Positions 17,454-26,614 are shown, counted from the first letter of the stretch. The stretch: 64,000 nucleotides of DNA from Spartobacteria bacterium UBA695 (GCA_002298145.1 DBMP01000005.1:13071-77070), one strand, 5' to 3'. Notes: generated by a model from the sequence alone, not told the origin. Program-made: numbers and translations.

Positions 17454-20400
17454 CTATTTCGGTTCCAGTGCGGAAATGCGCACTTTGGCGTCGGCGACGT
17501 GGGGGGCGCTGGGGTATTTGGCGACCAGGTCTTTGTAGGCTTTGAGGGCTTTTTGGAGCTGGGCGGGTTTGGTGGGGTCTTTGGGGTTCTGGCTGGTTTG
17601 AGGCAGGGTCGCGGCCTGTTTTTCCAGGAGCTGGGCGCCGCGCCAGAGGCCTTCGGCGGCGACGGTGGGGACGGCGTCGAAGAAGAGGGCGATTTTCAGG
17701 TTTTCGTCGATGGCGGGGGCGAGCTCGTTTTTGTCTTCCTGGATTTTGGCATGCAGGAGCATGGCTTTGGCCCGCAGTTCGATGGCGGCGGCGGGGGTGC
17801 GGAAGATTTGGATGAGGAGGGGACCGGCTTTGTCGTCTTGTTTGGCCTGGTGGGCGGCCAGCGCGATGACGTAGTTGGCTTCGAGGACTTTGGCGGGGGA
17901 GAAGTTCGGGTAGAGGCGTTTGAAGGTCTCGAATTTCTCGGCGGCGGCGACGGTGTTGTCCTGTTTTTGGAGGATTTTGGCCTGGCCGAAGAGGGCGATG
18001 CCCTGGGCTTGCTGGATCTGGGCGGGGGCTTTTTCCGGGTGGGCGGGATCGGGCAGGGGGTAGTCGGCGGCGAGTTTGCTAAAGACGGCGGTGGCCTCGG
18101 GGAGGCGGCTGGTGTCGAGCAGGGCGTTGCCGTAGAGATCGAGGTCGGCGGGGGCGTAGAGGAGGCCGGGGTTGTAGGCGGCCTTCATCTGCTCAAGCGC
18201 CTTTTCTTTGTCCTTTTCGTAGGTGAAGGAGGCTAGGGTGAAGAGGATTTTGCTGCGGGTCTGGGGGACGGTGGATTTTTCGGCCTGGGCTTTGAAGTAG
18301 GCGGTGATGTCGTCGTCGGTCTTGATTTTGGCGTTGGCGAGCAGTTTTTGGTTCAGGACGACGTATTGCAGGGCGTTGGGGAGCTGTTCGTTTTCGGGGA
18401 AGGTGGCGATGAGCTTCTCGGCGGCGGCCATGGAGTTGTCGATGGCGGCGTTCCACTCGGTGCGCTGGGTGTCGTTGAGGCCGTAGTATTGGCCGAGGGC
18501 GTTGGCCTGGCTGGTCCAGAGGGCGGTGAGGTTGAAGAGGGCGAGGGCGGTGAGGGGGTCGGAGGGGTGTTTGTGGACCATCTCGTTGTAGATGGCGATG
18601 GCCTCGGGGGTTTGCTTGGCGGCGAGCTTGTCTTGGGCGAGGCTGTTGTAGGCGTAGTAGGCTTTGTCGGACTCGGGGTAGCGCTGGAGGAATTCGCGCA
18701 TGAGGGTGGTCCGGGCCTCGGCTTTGTCGGCACCCTGGAGGAGGGCGAGCTGCTCGAAGTAGGCGTAGGGGGCGGCTTCGGATTTCGGGTAGTCGGTGGC
18801 GACTTCTTTGAAGAGGCGCATGGCGCTGGTGGGGTCGCCTTTGCGGCTGTAGGCCTGGGCGAGGCTGTACTTGGCCATGGAGCCTTGTTCGCTCTTGGGG
18901 AAGGTTTTGAGGAATTCGGTGAAGCCGTTGATTGCCAGTTCGTTAGCGCCTTTGTCGAGCTGGAGCTTGGGGACGAAGAAGGAGGCGATTTCGGCTTGGG
19001 GGAGGCCTTTGTAGGAGGCGGCGATTTTGCCGTACTCGCCGAGGGCTTCGTCGATGCGGCCGTTTTCGCGCAGGATGTCGGCTACGCCGAGCTGGGCGGC
19101 GGCGGCGACGTCCCGTTTCGGGTTTTCTTTCAGGAAGTTCTGGAAGGTGGCCAGGGCTTTGTCGAACTGCTTGAGGGCGACGAGCGCGCGGGCCTGCATG
19201 AGGAGGGTCTCGGTGGTCAGGCGGCCTTTGGGGTAGAGGGAGATCTGCTCCTGGTAGTACTGGAGGGCTTTGGAGGGGTTGGTGGCCAGGAAGAGGGAGC
19301 CGATGGTGTAGGGGAGGTTCTCGGCGAGTTCGTCGCCTTTGTAGGCTTGCTGGAAGGTGTTGTAGCTGGCGACGGCTTTTTGCAGGAAGGCGGGGCGGGT
19401 CTCGGCGGGGAGGCGGGGGGCCTGCTGGGCGTAGCTCAGGGTGAGGTAGTATTGGAGGGTCTTTTTCTGGTCGTCGGCCTGGGCGAAGGGCTGCATTTCG
19501 CGGAAGACGAGGCGGGCTTCGTCGCAGGCGCCGTTTTGCAGGAAGAGCTGGCCGACTTTGATCTGTGCGGTAAGGGAGAGGTCGCCTTTGCCTTTGAGCG
19601 CGGCAAGTTTCTCGATCTCGTGCTCGACCATGGCGTCGAGGGTCTTCATCTGGGCGATGTTCTTGGCCTGGAGGGCGGCGAGCCGACGGTCGCGCAGGCG
19701 CTTGACGCGCTCTTCCTGGGCGGCGAGGACGGCGTCCTTGGGCATCAGGTTGCGGTAGGCGTGGAGGGCCTTTTCAATGAGGGCGGGCTGGGCTTCGCTG
19801 GGGGCAAAGAGGGCGCGGTTGGCGTAGAGTTCGCCAAGGTGAAGCTGGGCGTCGTTGACGATGCCGAGGTCGGGCCGGCGGGTGATGATGTCGGCCAGGA
19901 GGCGTTCGCCTTCGTTGAAGGCGGTGTCGGCCTGCGGATTGGCCTCGCCGGGGGTGGCCTGGGCGAGCAGGCAGCCGCGGGTCATCTCGGAGAGGGCGAG
20001 CAGCATCTGGCTTTCGTGGATGGTCTCGCTCTTGGGGAAGGCTTTGAGGTTCTCGCGCAGGGTGTCGGAGGCTTTGTCGTACTGGGCGATCTGGAAATAG
20101 GCGAGCGCGCGGCTGTAGACGATGTTCTCGACCTGGGTGCTGGCGGGGTATTTCTGGAGAAAGGCGTCGTATTCCTTGAGCGCGCTCTCGTAACCGGCTT
20201 TGCGCGCGGCGTCGGTTTTCTCTTTCTCGGCCTTGGCGGCGAGCATCTGCGGGAGCAGGCCGAAACCGAGCTCTACGATGTCGTCGGGCGAAGGCGGCCG
20301 GGTGATTTTGTCGATGAGGGAGCGGCACTTATCGTACTCGCCGATGATGTAATAGAGGTTGGCGAGGCGGTACTGGGTGTCTGGGATGAGGGTGGAGGTG

Positions 20401-20594
20401 GGGTATTTCTTGATGACGTCTTCGAAGGCGGCTGCCGCCTCGGGCAGTTTGCCGCTGTTCATGAGCTCCTGGGCTGCATTGGCGGCGGCTTCGGAGGTGG
20501 GCGCCTGGGCCTGGAGGGTGGCGGACGACGCAGCTATAGCGCTGCTGATAAGCATGGCAAAGAGATCGCGCCGTGGGGGGAGACGAAGCTTCAT
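17454..20594 (-). CDS. Large secreted TPR protein
   Basis: A 1046-residue protein with an N-terminal signal sequence (hydrophobic LFAMLISSAIAASSATLQAQA) followed by tetratricopeptide-like repeats over almost its whole length, for example AAAAFEDVIKKYPTSTLIPD, ALKEYDAFLQKYPAST and ALATFQNFLKENPKRDVAA. The spacing resembles YbgF/CpoB and BamD type outer-membrane TPR scaffolds, so it probably acts in the periplasm as a protein-interaction platform. No catalytic domain is visible. It stands between glnA and mnmG with its own 5' gap. Confidence 0.85.
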   Translation of the reverse strand: MKLRLPPRRDLFAMLISSAIAASSATLQAQAPTSEAAANAAQELMNSGKLPEAAAAFEDVIKKYPTSTLIPDTQYRLANLYYIIGEYDKCRSLIDKITRPPSPDDIVELGFGLLPQMLAAKAEKEKTDAARKAGYESALKEYDAFLQKYPASTQVENIVYSRALAYFQIAQYDKASDTLRENLKAFPKSETIHESQMLLALSEMTRGCLLAQATPGEANPQADTAFNEGERLLADIITRRPDLGIVNDAQLHLGELYANRALFAPSEAQPALIEKALHAYRNLMPKDAVLAAQEERVKRLRDRRLAALQAKNIAQMKTLDAMVEHEIEKLAALKGKGDLSLTAQIKVGQLFLQNGACDEARLVFREMQPFAQADDQKKTLQYYLTLSYAQQAPRLPAETRPAFLQKAVASYNTFQQAYKGDELAENLPYTIGSLFLATNPSKALQYYQEQISLYPKGRLTTETLLMQARALVALKQFDKALATFQNFLKENPKRDVAAAAQLGVADILRENGRIDEALGEYGKIAASYKGLPQAEIASFFVPKLQLDKGANELAINGFTEFLKTFPKSEQGSMAKYSLAQAYSRKGDPTSAMRLFKEVATDYPKSEAAPYAYFEQLALLQGADKAEARTTLMREFLQRYPESDKAYYAYNSLAQDKLAAKQTPEAIAIYNEMVHKHPSDPLTALALFNLTALWTSQANALGQYYGLNDTQRTEWNAAIDNSMAAAEKLIATFPENEQLPNALQYVVLNQKLLANAKIKTDDDITAYFKAQAEKSTVPQTRSKILFTLASFTYEKDKEKALEQMKAAYNPGLLYAPADLDLYGNALLDTSRLPEATAVFSKLAADYPLPDPAHPEKAPAQIQQAQGIALFGQAKILQKQDNTVAAAEKFETFKRLYPNFSPAKVLEANYVIALAAHQAKQDDKAGPLLIQIFRTPAAAIELRAKAMLLHAKIQEDKNELAPAIDENLKIALFFDAVPTVAAEGLWRGAQLLEKQAATLPQTSQNPKDPTKPAQLQKALKAYKDLVAKYPSAPHVADAKVRISALEPK

Positions 20595-20734
20595 AAGATG
20601 GGACGTTAGGATAGGTTACAAAGAAGGCCCGGACCAGTATATTTTCCAGGTCAAATCGCGCTCGGACGCGAGTTTTTCCAGGGGTGGGTAAACAGCAGGA
20701 AGCAGGCCCGCCGGTATCGGTAGATATAACAAGC

Positions 20735-20743
20735 TGTGGATAA
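20735..20743 (-). other. Perfect DnaA box
   Basis: TGTGGATAA on the plus strand, that is TTATCCACA on the minus strand, in the intergenic gap beyond the mnmG stop. A single perfect box is not an origin by itself, but it lies 1.2 kb from a cluster of parS-like sites. Confidence 0.45.
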
Positions 20744-20816
20744 GTAGGTTAAGTGCGTTCCAAGGCTGTTTCCTTCCGGGTTTTTGGGCTCCGACGCGGT
20801 CGCGGAGGGGGGCGGT

Positions 20817-22679
20817 TCAGGTTCCCCCTGTCTTGCGGAGCCAGATTTCCAGGATGGCGAGATCTGCGGGGGTGATGCCGCTAATGCGCCCGGCTTGGCC
20901 AAAGGTAGCGGGGCGGATCTGGGCGAGCTTTTGCCGGGCCTCGGCGCGTAGCTCTGGGACGACGGTGTAATCGAGGCGCTCCGGGATGAGGCGGGCCTCC
21001 CCTGCGCGGGCCTTGGCCACCTGGGCCTCCTGGCGGCGAATGTACCCCTCGTACTTGAGGTCGGTCTCCAGGAGCGACCAGACGGCCTCGGGATACCGGG
21101 CGCGAAGTTCCACGTGGAGCTGCTCTGCCGAGACCTCGGGACGCCGGAGCCACTGGGAGAGGCGCGTTCCCTCAAAACGTTCGGCATCGGCAAAGGCACG
21201 GGCGGCTTCCAGCTGGGCGGTCTTGGCCTGGGTGGCGGCCCAGCGGTCGTCGTCCACGAGGCCCAGGCGGTGGGCCAGGGGGGTGAGGCGCAGATCGGCG
21301 TTGTCCTGGCGCAGCAGCAGGCGGTACTCGGCCCGGCTGGTAAACATCCGGTACGGCTCCTGGGTCCCCTTGGTCACGAGATCGTCGATGAGGACGCCGA
21401 TATACCCCTCCGCCCGGGTAAGGGTGAGGGCAGGGCGGCCAAGGAGCTTGAGGGCGGCATTGGCCCCGGCGACGAGCCCCTGGGCGGCGGCTTCCTCGTA
21501 CCCGGAGGTGCCATTGATCTGCCCGGCGAAGTAAAGGTGCCCCACGCGTTTGGTCTCCAGGGTCGGGTAGAGCTGGGTGGGGGGAGCGTAGTCGTACTCG
21601 ACCGCGTAGGCGGGCCGCAGGATCTCCGCATTCTCCAGCCCGGGGATGGACCGGACGAAGGCGTACTGGACCTCGTGCGGGAGGCTCGTGGAGACGCCGT
21701 TTAGGTAAATCTCCTCGGTATGGCGACCCTCGGGCTCCAGGAACACTTGGTGGCTCTCCTTCTCCGGGAACCGGACCACTTTGTCCTCAATGGAGGGGCA
21801 GTACCGGGGGCCGATCCCCTCGATGATCCCCGCGTAGAGGGGAGATTTGTCGAGATTGCACCGGATCAGCTCATGCGTTTGGGCCGTGGTATGGGTGATC
21901 CAGCAGGGGATTTGTTCCACGTGGAACTTTTCGCCTTCCACGCGGTTCAGAGTAAAGATGTCGTTGGGGGTGGGATTGATCCGCTCCGGGAGGAAGGAGA
22001 AGGGGGGCGGCGGGGTATCCCCATCTTGGCGGGTTGTGCGGGAGAAATCGACGGTCCGGCCGTTGATCCGGCAGGGCGTCCCGGTCTTAAAGCGGCCGAG
22101 TTCGAAGCCCAGGCGGGCCAGGCTTTCGCTCAAAGTGGAGGCGGCATCCCCCATTCGGCCCCCGGGGGTGTGGTTGAGGCCCACGTGCAGCAGGCCGCGC
22201 AGGAAGGTCCCGGTAGTGATGACCGCCGCCCGGCAGCGGATCTCCATGCCGAGGTTCGTGCGAAGGGCGGCCACGGCGTCTCCCTCCGTGACGATCTCTA
22301 CGACATGCCCCTGGCGGAGGGTAAGGCGGGGCTGGCGTTCGCAGAGCGCCTTCGCGCGGAACTGGTAGGCCTTCTTATCGCACTGGGCCCGGGGGGCGCG
22401 AACACTGGGGCCCTTGTTGCCATTGAGCATCCGGAACTGAATCCCTGTGGCATCCGTATTAAGGCCCATCATGCCGCCCAGGGCGTCGATCTCGCGCACG
22501 ATATGCCCCTTGGCCAGGCCGCCGATGGCCGGGTTGCAGGACATCTGGCCGATCGTGTCCAGGTTTTGGGTAATCAGCATCACTTGGCAGCCCAGGCGGG
22601 CAGCGGCCAAGGCGGCCTCGATACCGGCATGACCGGCACCGACAACCGCGACATCGTACACTTTGGGATCAATAAACAT
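20817..22679 (-). CDS. mnmG: tRNA uridine-5-carboxymethylaminomethyl modification enzyme
   Basis: FAD-dependent partner of MnmE that installs the cmnm5 group on U34 of several tRNAs. The 620-residue product has the dinucleotide motif VVGAGHAGIEAALAAARLG at residues 13-31 and the family signature CNPAIGGLAKGHIVREIDAL. The C-terminal MnmE/tRNA-binding part is complete. mnmG (gidA) is often close to oriC. The gene carries one parS-like site inside (21913-21928), and another overlaps its start codon. Confidence 0.97.
   Translation of the reverse strand: MFIDPKVYDVAVVGAGHAGIEAALAAARLGCQVMLITQNLDTIGQMSCNPAIGGLAKGHIVREIDALGGMMGLNTDATGIQFRMLNGNKGPSVRAPRAQCDKKAYQFRAKALCERQPRLTLRQGHVVEIVTEGDAVAALRTNLGMEIRCRAAVITTGTFLRGLLHVGLNHTPGGRMGDAASTLSESLARLGFELGRFKTGTPCRINGRTVDFSRTTRQDGDTPPPPFSFLPERINPTPNDIFTLNRVEGEKFHVEQIPCWITHTTAQTHELIRCNLDKSPLYAGIIEGIGPRYCPSIEDKVVRFPEKESHQVFLEPEGRHTEEIYLNGVSTSLPHEVQYAFVRSIPGLENAEILRPAYAVEYDYAPPTQLYPTLETKRVGHLYFAGQINGTSGYEEAAAQGLVAGANAALKLLGRPALTLTRAEGYIGVLIDDLVTKGTQEPYRMFTSRAEYRLLLRQDNADLRLTPLAHRLGLVDDDRWAATQAKTAQLEAARAFADAERFEGTRLSQWLRRPEVSAEQLHVELRARYPEAVWSLLETDLKYEGYIRRQEAQVAKARAGEARLIPERLDYTVVPELRAEARQKLAQIRPATFGQAGRISGITPADLAILEIWLRKTGGT
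21913..21928. promoter_or_regulatory. parS-like ParB site 1
   Basis: TGTTCCACGTGGAACT differs in the last base from the perfect palindrome TGTTCCACGTGGAACA, a common bacterial chromosomal parS form. It lies inside the mnmG coding sequence. Confidence 0.75.
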
Positions 22680-22694
22680 GTTCTACGTGGAACA
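22679..22694. promoter_or_regulatory. parS-like ParB site 2
   Basis: TGTTCTACGTGGAACA has one mismatch to the perfect palindrome. It begins at the base of the mnmG start codon and extends into the divergent intergenic gap. Confidence 0.75.
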
Positions 22695-22805
22695 ATTTTC
22701 CAGCAGGGAAAGGGCTTCCCCTGGGAAAATCAGGTCCGGGAGTGTCGCCCAAGCGGGCCCGCAAGGCAATCTGGAATCACAAGCTCCCCTAGCGGCCCAG
22801 TCTAT
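22695..22805. other. Left part of the divergent mnmG-pdhA gap
   Basis: The whole gap between the two start codons is about 470 bp. This part holds no coding frame or obvious promoter elements; the remaining part contains two hairpin repeats and the pdhA promoter. It is the point where prevailing gene direction changes from leftward to rightward. Confidence 0.5.
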
Positions 22806-22869
22806 AAAGAAAGGACGCGGCATTATGGAAACCCCAATGGGCCACAACGTCGCGTCATGAAATGTATCG
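22806..22869. repeat. GGACGCGGC hairpin repeat, copy C
   Basis: AAAGAAAGGACGCGGC lead, a long imperfect stem whose base is GACGCG/CGCGTC, and the tail CATGAAATGTATCG. It is the most divergent of the three copies but keeps lead, stem and tail. Confidence 0.55.
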
Positions 22870-22931
22870 CCGTGGCCCGGCAAAATGGCTTTATCGGGGG
22901 TGATATGGGGATACCCGGGCGCTTTCGGTAC

Positions 22932-23002
22932 AAAAGGAGGACGCGGCTCCGTGGTTATCCTCGAAGGGTTGTCCATTGGAACCGCGCCATAGAGAGTATC
23001 GG
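22932..23002. repeat. GGACGCGGC hairpin repeat, copy B
   Basis: AAAAGGAGGACGCGGC lead, stem formed by GCGGCTCCGTGG and the arm ending GAACCGC, then GCCAT AGAGAGTATCGG, which closely matches the tail of copy A. It lies 147 bp upstream of the pdhA start in the same orientation as that gene. Confidence 0.65.
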
Positions 23003-23093
23003 CCTCCTGGATGCCGAAGGATGGGTGGGGGGATTGGCGACCGGTGGTTGCCCGTAAATTGTTCTCCGGTAAGCAAAAATTGCACAAGAGTGC

Positions 23094-23121
23094 TTGCTTT
23101 ACAGGGCGCGTTGCCTACATT
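23094..23121 (+). promoter_or_regulatory. Candidate pdhA promoter
   Basis: TTGCTT and TACATT are separated by 16 bases, placing a start site about 20 bases before the pdhA ATG. Sigma-70-like by inspection only. Confidence 0.45.
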
Positions 23122-23148
23122 CGTTGCGAATTCAAACGGTGCACCCTG

Positions 23149-24219
23149 ATGGAAGCCGAACCTCGAACATTCGCTGAATCTGAAATTAACCGCAACCTTT
23201 CGCCAGAGGACAAAATTAGGTTCCTCCGGCAAATGTATCGCATCCGCCGTTTTGAGCAGACCTCGCTGAAGGCCTACAACGCTGGAAAGATGGGCGGGTT
23301 CCTGCATCTCTACACCGGCCAGGAGTCGGTCGCGGTCGCCACCATCTCGCTCTTGGGCGAGAACGACCACGTCGTCACCGCCTACCGGGACCACGGGCAT
23401 GCCATTGCCGTTGGCATGACCATGAACGAGTGCATGGCCGAGCTTTTTGGCAAAGCCACGGGCTGTTCCAAAGGAAAGGGGGGCTCCATGCACCTCTTTG
23501 CCCCCGATAAACGCTACTGGGGTGGCCATGGCATCGTCGCCGGGCAGACGCCCCTCGGCCTCGGCATCGCCTACGCGCTCAAGTACAAAGGGATCCCCGG
23601 CTGCTGCCTCACCTACCTGGGCGACGGCGCGGTCAACCAGGGCGTCTACCACGAGAGCCTCAACCTCGCCTCCCTGCTCAGCCTGCCGGTCATCTATATT
23701 ATAGAGAACAACGGCTACTCCATGGGCACCAGCCTGGCCCGCTCCTCCGCCTTCAAGCAGCTCCTGGCTCAGCGCGCCGAGGGCTACAACATCTGCTGGG
23801 ACCAGTGCAACGGCGAGAACATCTACGAAGTCCGGGCCAAGACCCAGGCCGCCATCGTCCGGGCGCGTGAGGAAAGCCGCCCCACGGTCCTGGAGATCGC
23901 CACCTACCGCTACTACGGGCACTCCGTGGCCGACGCCAACGCCCGCAAGTACCGCACCCCGGAGGAGATCGACCACTACAAGACCTACCACGACCCGCTG
24001 CTCCTCTGGCAAAAGCGCCTCATCGACGAGGGTATCCTCACCGAGGAGCAGGCCACGGCCATCGACTACGAGGCCCGGGCCGAGGCTGACGCCGCCTCCC
24101 GGTTCGCCGACGAGAGCCCCTTCCCTGAGGAAGCCGACATCTTTAAGGACATCTACAGCGAGCTGGATCACCCCGCCGAGGGTGAAAATGCTCCACGTGG
24201 AACATTTTTCTTCAACTAG
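23149..24219 (+). CDS. pdhA: Pyruvate dehydrogenase E1 alpha subunit
   Basis: Thiamine-diphosphate-binding half of the heterotetrameric E1 that decarboxylates pyruvate and passes the acetyl group to E2. The 356-residue product has the family segments RRFEQTSLKAYNAGKMGGFL, TAYRDHGHAIAVGM, and the ThDP motif GDGAVNQGVYHESLNLA followed by YIIENNGYSMGTS. First gene of a rightward cluster with pdhB 22 bp downstream. Its last codons carry a parS-like site. A 2-oxoisovalerate substrate cannot be fully excluded, but the KGKGGSMH segment favours pyruvate. Confidence 0.93.
   Translation: MEAEPRTFAESEINRNLSPEDKIRFLRQMYRIRRFEQTSLKAYNAGKMGGFLHLYTGQESVAVATISLLGENDHVVTAYRDHGHAIAVGMTMNECMAELFGKATGCSKGKGGSMHLFAPDKRYWGGHGIVAGQTPLGLGIAYALKYKGIPGCCLTYLGDGAVNQGVYHESLNLASLLSLPVIYIIENNGYSMGTSLARSSAFKQLLAQRAEGYNICWDQCNGENIYEVRAKTQAAIVRAREESRPTVLEIATYRYYGHSVADANARKYRTPEEIDHYKTYHDPLLLWQKRLIDEGILTEEQATAIDYEARAEADAASRFADESPFPEEADIFKDIYSELDHPAEGENAPRGTFFFN
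24189..24204. promoter_or_regulatory. parS-like ParB site 3
   Basis: TGCTCCACGTGGAACA, one mismatch to the perfect palindrome, within the last codons of pdhA. Third such site in 2.3 kb. Confidence 0.75.
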
Positions 24220-24241
24220 GCACCCCAGACTTCCCTAGCAT

Positions 24242-25216
24242 ATGGCGCTGATATCCTATCGAAAAGCCCTCAACGACGCCCTCGCCGAGGAGATCCTCCG
24301 GGACGAGAACGTCGTCGTCATGGGCGAAGAAGTCGCCGAGTACAACGGCGCGTACAAAGTCACCGAAGGGCTCTGGGGCCGCTTCGGCAGCAAGCGCATC
24401 GTCGATCTGCCCATCTCCGAGGGCGGCTTCGTCGGCATGGCTGTCGGGGCCTCCATGCTGGGCGTGCGGCCCGTCGTCGAGCTGATGTTCTGGAGCTTCG
24501 CCTACGTCGCCTTTGATCAGATCATCAACAACGCCGGGTGCGTGCGCTACATGTCCGGCGGCCAGATCAACTGCCCCATCGTCATCCGGGGCCCGGCCAA
24601 CGGCGGCACCAACGTCGGGGCCACCCACTCCCACACCCCGGAAAACCTCTTCGCCGCCATGCCTGGCCTCAAAGTCGTCGCCCCGGCCACCGCCTACGAC
24701 GCCAAGGGCCTCCTCAAAACGGCCATCCGCGACAACGACCCCGTCATGTTCATGGAGAACACCCTCCTTTACGGTGAAAAGTGGGAAGTGCCTGAGGATG
24801 AATATCTTATACCGATGGGCGTAGCCGACGTGAAGCGCGTGGGCAGCGACATTACCCTCGTCGCCCATGGTCGCGCCGTCATCACCTGCCTGGAGGCCGC
24901 GCAAATCCTGGAGGCCGAGAACGGCATCCACGCCGAGGTCGTCGACCTGCGGTCCATCCGGCCCCTGGACGAAGAGACCATCCTCGCCTCCGTGCGCAAA
25001 ACCCACCGGGCCGTCCTGGTGGAGGAGAACAAACCCTTCTGCGGCGTCGATGCCCAGCTCGCCGCGATGATCCAGGAAAAAGCCTTCGACGAGCTCGACG
25101 CCCCCATTGGCCGCATCTCCGCGCTCGACGCCCCGGCCATCTACAGCCCGCCTTTGGAGAAAATCCAGCTTCCCACCGCGCGCCGTGTGGTGCAAAAGGT
25201 GTTGGCCACCTGTTAA
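24242..25216 (+). CDS. pdhB: Pyruvate dehydrogenase E1 beta subunit
   Basis: Second E1 subunit, 324 residues, forming the active site with E1 alpha. Typical segments are RDENVVVMGEEVAEYNGAYK, the dimer-interface region ELMFWSFAYVAFDQIINNAG, and the C-terminal transketolase-like domain beginning near LVAHGRAVITCLEAAQILE. Placed 22 bp after pdhA and 28 bp before pdhC, consistent with one transcript. Confidence 0.95.
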   Translation: MALISYRKALNDALAEEILRDENVVVMGEEVAEYNGAYKVTEGLWGRFGSKRIVDLPISEGGFVGMAVGASMLGVRPVVELMFWSFAYVAFDQIINNAGCVRYMSGGQINCPIVIRGPANGGTNVGATHSHTPENLFAAMPGLKVVAPATAYDAKGLLKTAIRDNDPVMFMENTLLYGEKWEVPEDEYLIPMGVADVKRVGSDITLVAHGRAVITCLEAAQILEAENGIHAEVVDLRSIRPLDEETILASVRKTHRAVLVEENKPFCGVDAQLAAMIQEKAFDELDAPIGRISALDAPAIYSPPLEKIQLPTARRVVQKVLATC

Positions 25217-25244
25217 ATCTTTCTAAAACCAGAGGAAATCCCCT

Positions 25245-26588
25245 ATGCCAATATCCATTGAGATGCCCAAGCTGAGCGACACGATGACCGAGGGTACCTT
25301 GGTCAAGTGGCGCAAGAAACTGGGCGACAAGATCGAAATGGGCGACGTCATCGCCGAGATCGAGACCGACAAGGCCACCATGGAAATGGAAGCCTTCGAC
25401 GACGGGACGCTTGCCGAAATTTTCGTCAAAGAAGGGGAGAAAGTGGCCGTGGGGCAGCAGATCGCCCTGCTGGCCGTCGCCGGAGAGAAGCCGGGCGAGG
25501 CCAAGCCCGCCGCCCCGTCGCCCGCCGTTGCCGCCTCCACGCATTACCAGGAAGTCGCGGGCGCGCCCATCCCGGGAGCCCCTGGGGCTGCTCCGAAGCC
25601 CGCGACAGCTCCCGCCGCCGCTGCTGCCCCGGAACCCGCGCCCGTGGTCACCCCCCAAGGCCGCGTCAAAGCCTCCCCCCTGGCCCGCAAGCTCGCCGCC
25701 CAGAAGGGGATCGACCTCACCCGCGTCGTCGGCACCGGCCCCGGAGGGCGCATTATCGAGCGCGACTTGGCCAACGCCCCTGTGGGCGCTCCGGCTCCCG
25801 CTTCGCCCGCACGGCCTGCTACTTCCGCCGCCCCAGCCGCTCCCGTTGCGGTTTCGTCGGCCGTCCTTGCCGTCCCGCCGATTCCCGCTGGGCCTGGCGA
25901 CCGCGTCGTTCCGCTTTCCGGCATGCGCCGGGTCATCGCCGAGCGCCTCGTGGCCAGCAAATCGACCATCCCGCACTTTTACCTGCAAATCGAGGCCGAC
26001 GCCGAGCCGCTCCTCAAGCTGCGCGTCGGGCTCAACGCGGGCGCGGAAGCCTCCGGGCGCGGGAAAATCACCGTCAACGACCTCATCCTCAAAGCCGCCG
26101 TCGCCGCGCTCGTGCGCGTGCCGAAAGTCAACGCCGCGTGGGCGGGCGACGCGATTATTGAGTATGACAAAATAAACCTATCCGTCGCTGTCGCCGTCGA
26201 GGAAGGCCTCGTCACGCCAGTAATACGCGATGTGGCGGGTCAGTCCATCAGCGAAATCAGCGCCGCCGTCAAAGACCTCGCCACCCGGGCCCGGGGCAAG
26301 CGGCTCAAACCCGAGGAATACCAGGGCGGCACCTTTACCGTCTCCAACCTCGGCAGCTACGGCATCGAGAGCTTCTTCGCCATCGTCAACCCGCCGCAAG
26401 CGGCCATCCTGAGCGTTGGCGCGGCGGTGAAAAAGCCGGTTGTCAACGCTGCGGGGCAGATCGTCCCGGGCCAGCGCATGTCGATCGGCCTGAGCTGCGA
26501 CCACCGCGTCGTCGACGGCGCGCTCGGCTCGCAGTACCTGGGCGAATTGAAGAACCTCATCGAGAACCCGGCGCTGATGCTGCTCTAG
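25245..26588 (+). CDS. pdhC: Dihydrolipoamide acetyltransferase (PDH E2)
   Basis: Core of the pyruvate dehydrogenase complex, transferring acetyl from lipoate to CoA. In 447 residues: one N-terminal lipoyl domain with the lipoyl-lysine in EIETDKATMEMEAFD (about residue 44), an Ala/Pro-rich linker, a peripheral-subunit-binding domain ASPLARKLAAQKGIDLTRV with GTGPGGRIIERDL, a second Ala/Pro linker, and the catalytic domain with the active-site histidine in SCDHRVVDGALG near the C-terminus. An AGAGGAAA Shine-Dalgarno precedes the ATG. Confidence 0.96.
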   Translation: MPISIEMPKLSDTMTEGTLVKWRKKLGDKIEMGDVIAEIETDKATMEMEAFDDGTLAEIFVKEGEKVAVGQQIALLAVAGEKPGEAKPAAPSPAVAASTHYQEVAGAPIPGAPGAAPKPATAPAAAAAPEPAPVVTPQGRVKASPLARKLAAQKGIDLTRVVGTGPGGRIIERDLANAPVGAPAPASPARPATSAAPAAPVAVSSAVLAVPPIPAGPGDRVVPLSGMRRVIAERLVASKSTIPHFYLQIEADAEPLLKLRVGLNAGAEASGRGKITVNDLILKAAVAALVRVPKVNAAWAGDAIIEYDKINLSVAVAVEEGLVTPVIRDVAGQSISEISAAVKDLATRARGKRLKPEEYQGGTFTVSNLGSYGIESFFAIVNPPQAAILSVGAAVKKPVVNAAGQIVPGQRMSIGLSCDHRVVDGALGSQYLGELKNLIENPALMLL

Positions 26589-26614
26589 ACCGCAGGAATC
26601 ATCATCTCCAACCT

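Noticed and set aside
18348..20609. Very long open frame antisense to the TPR gene (753 codons)
   Set aside because: High-GC codon bias leaves the complementary frame open; the product is a Gly/Val/Glu-rich string without motifs, while the opposite strand encodes a signal peptide and TPRs.
21106..21121. Another parS-like site in mnmG (AGTTCCACGTGGAGCT)
   Set aside because: Three mismatches to the palindrome; within the range expected by chance in GC-rich coding sequence.
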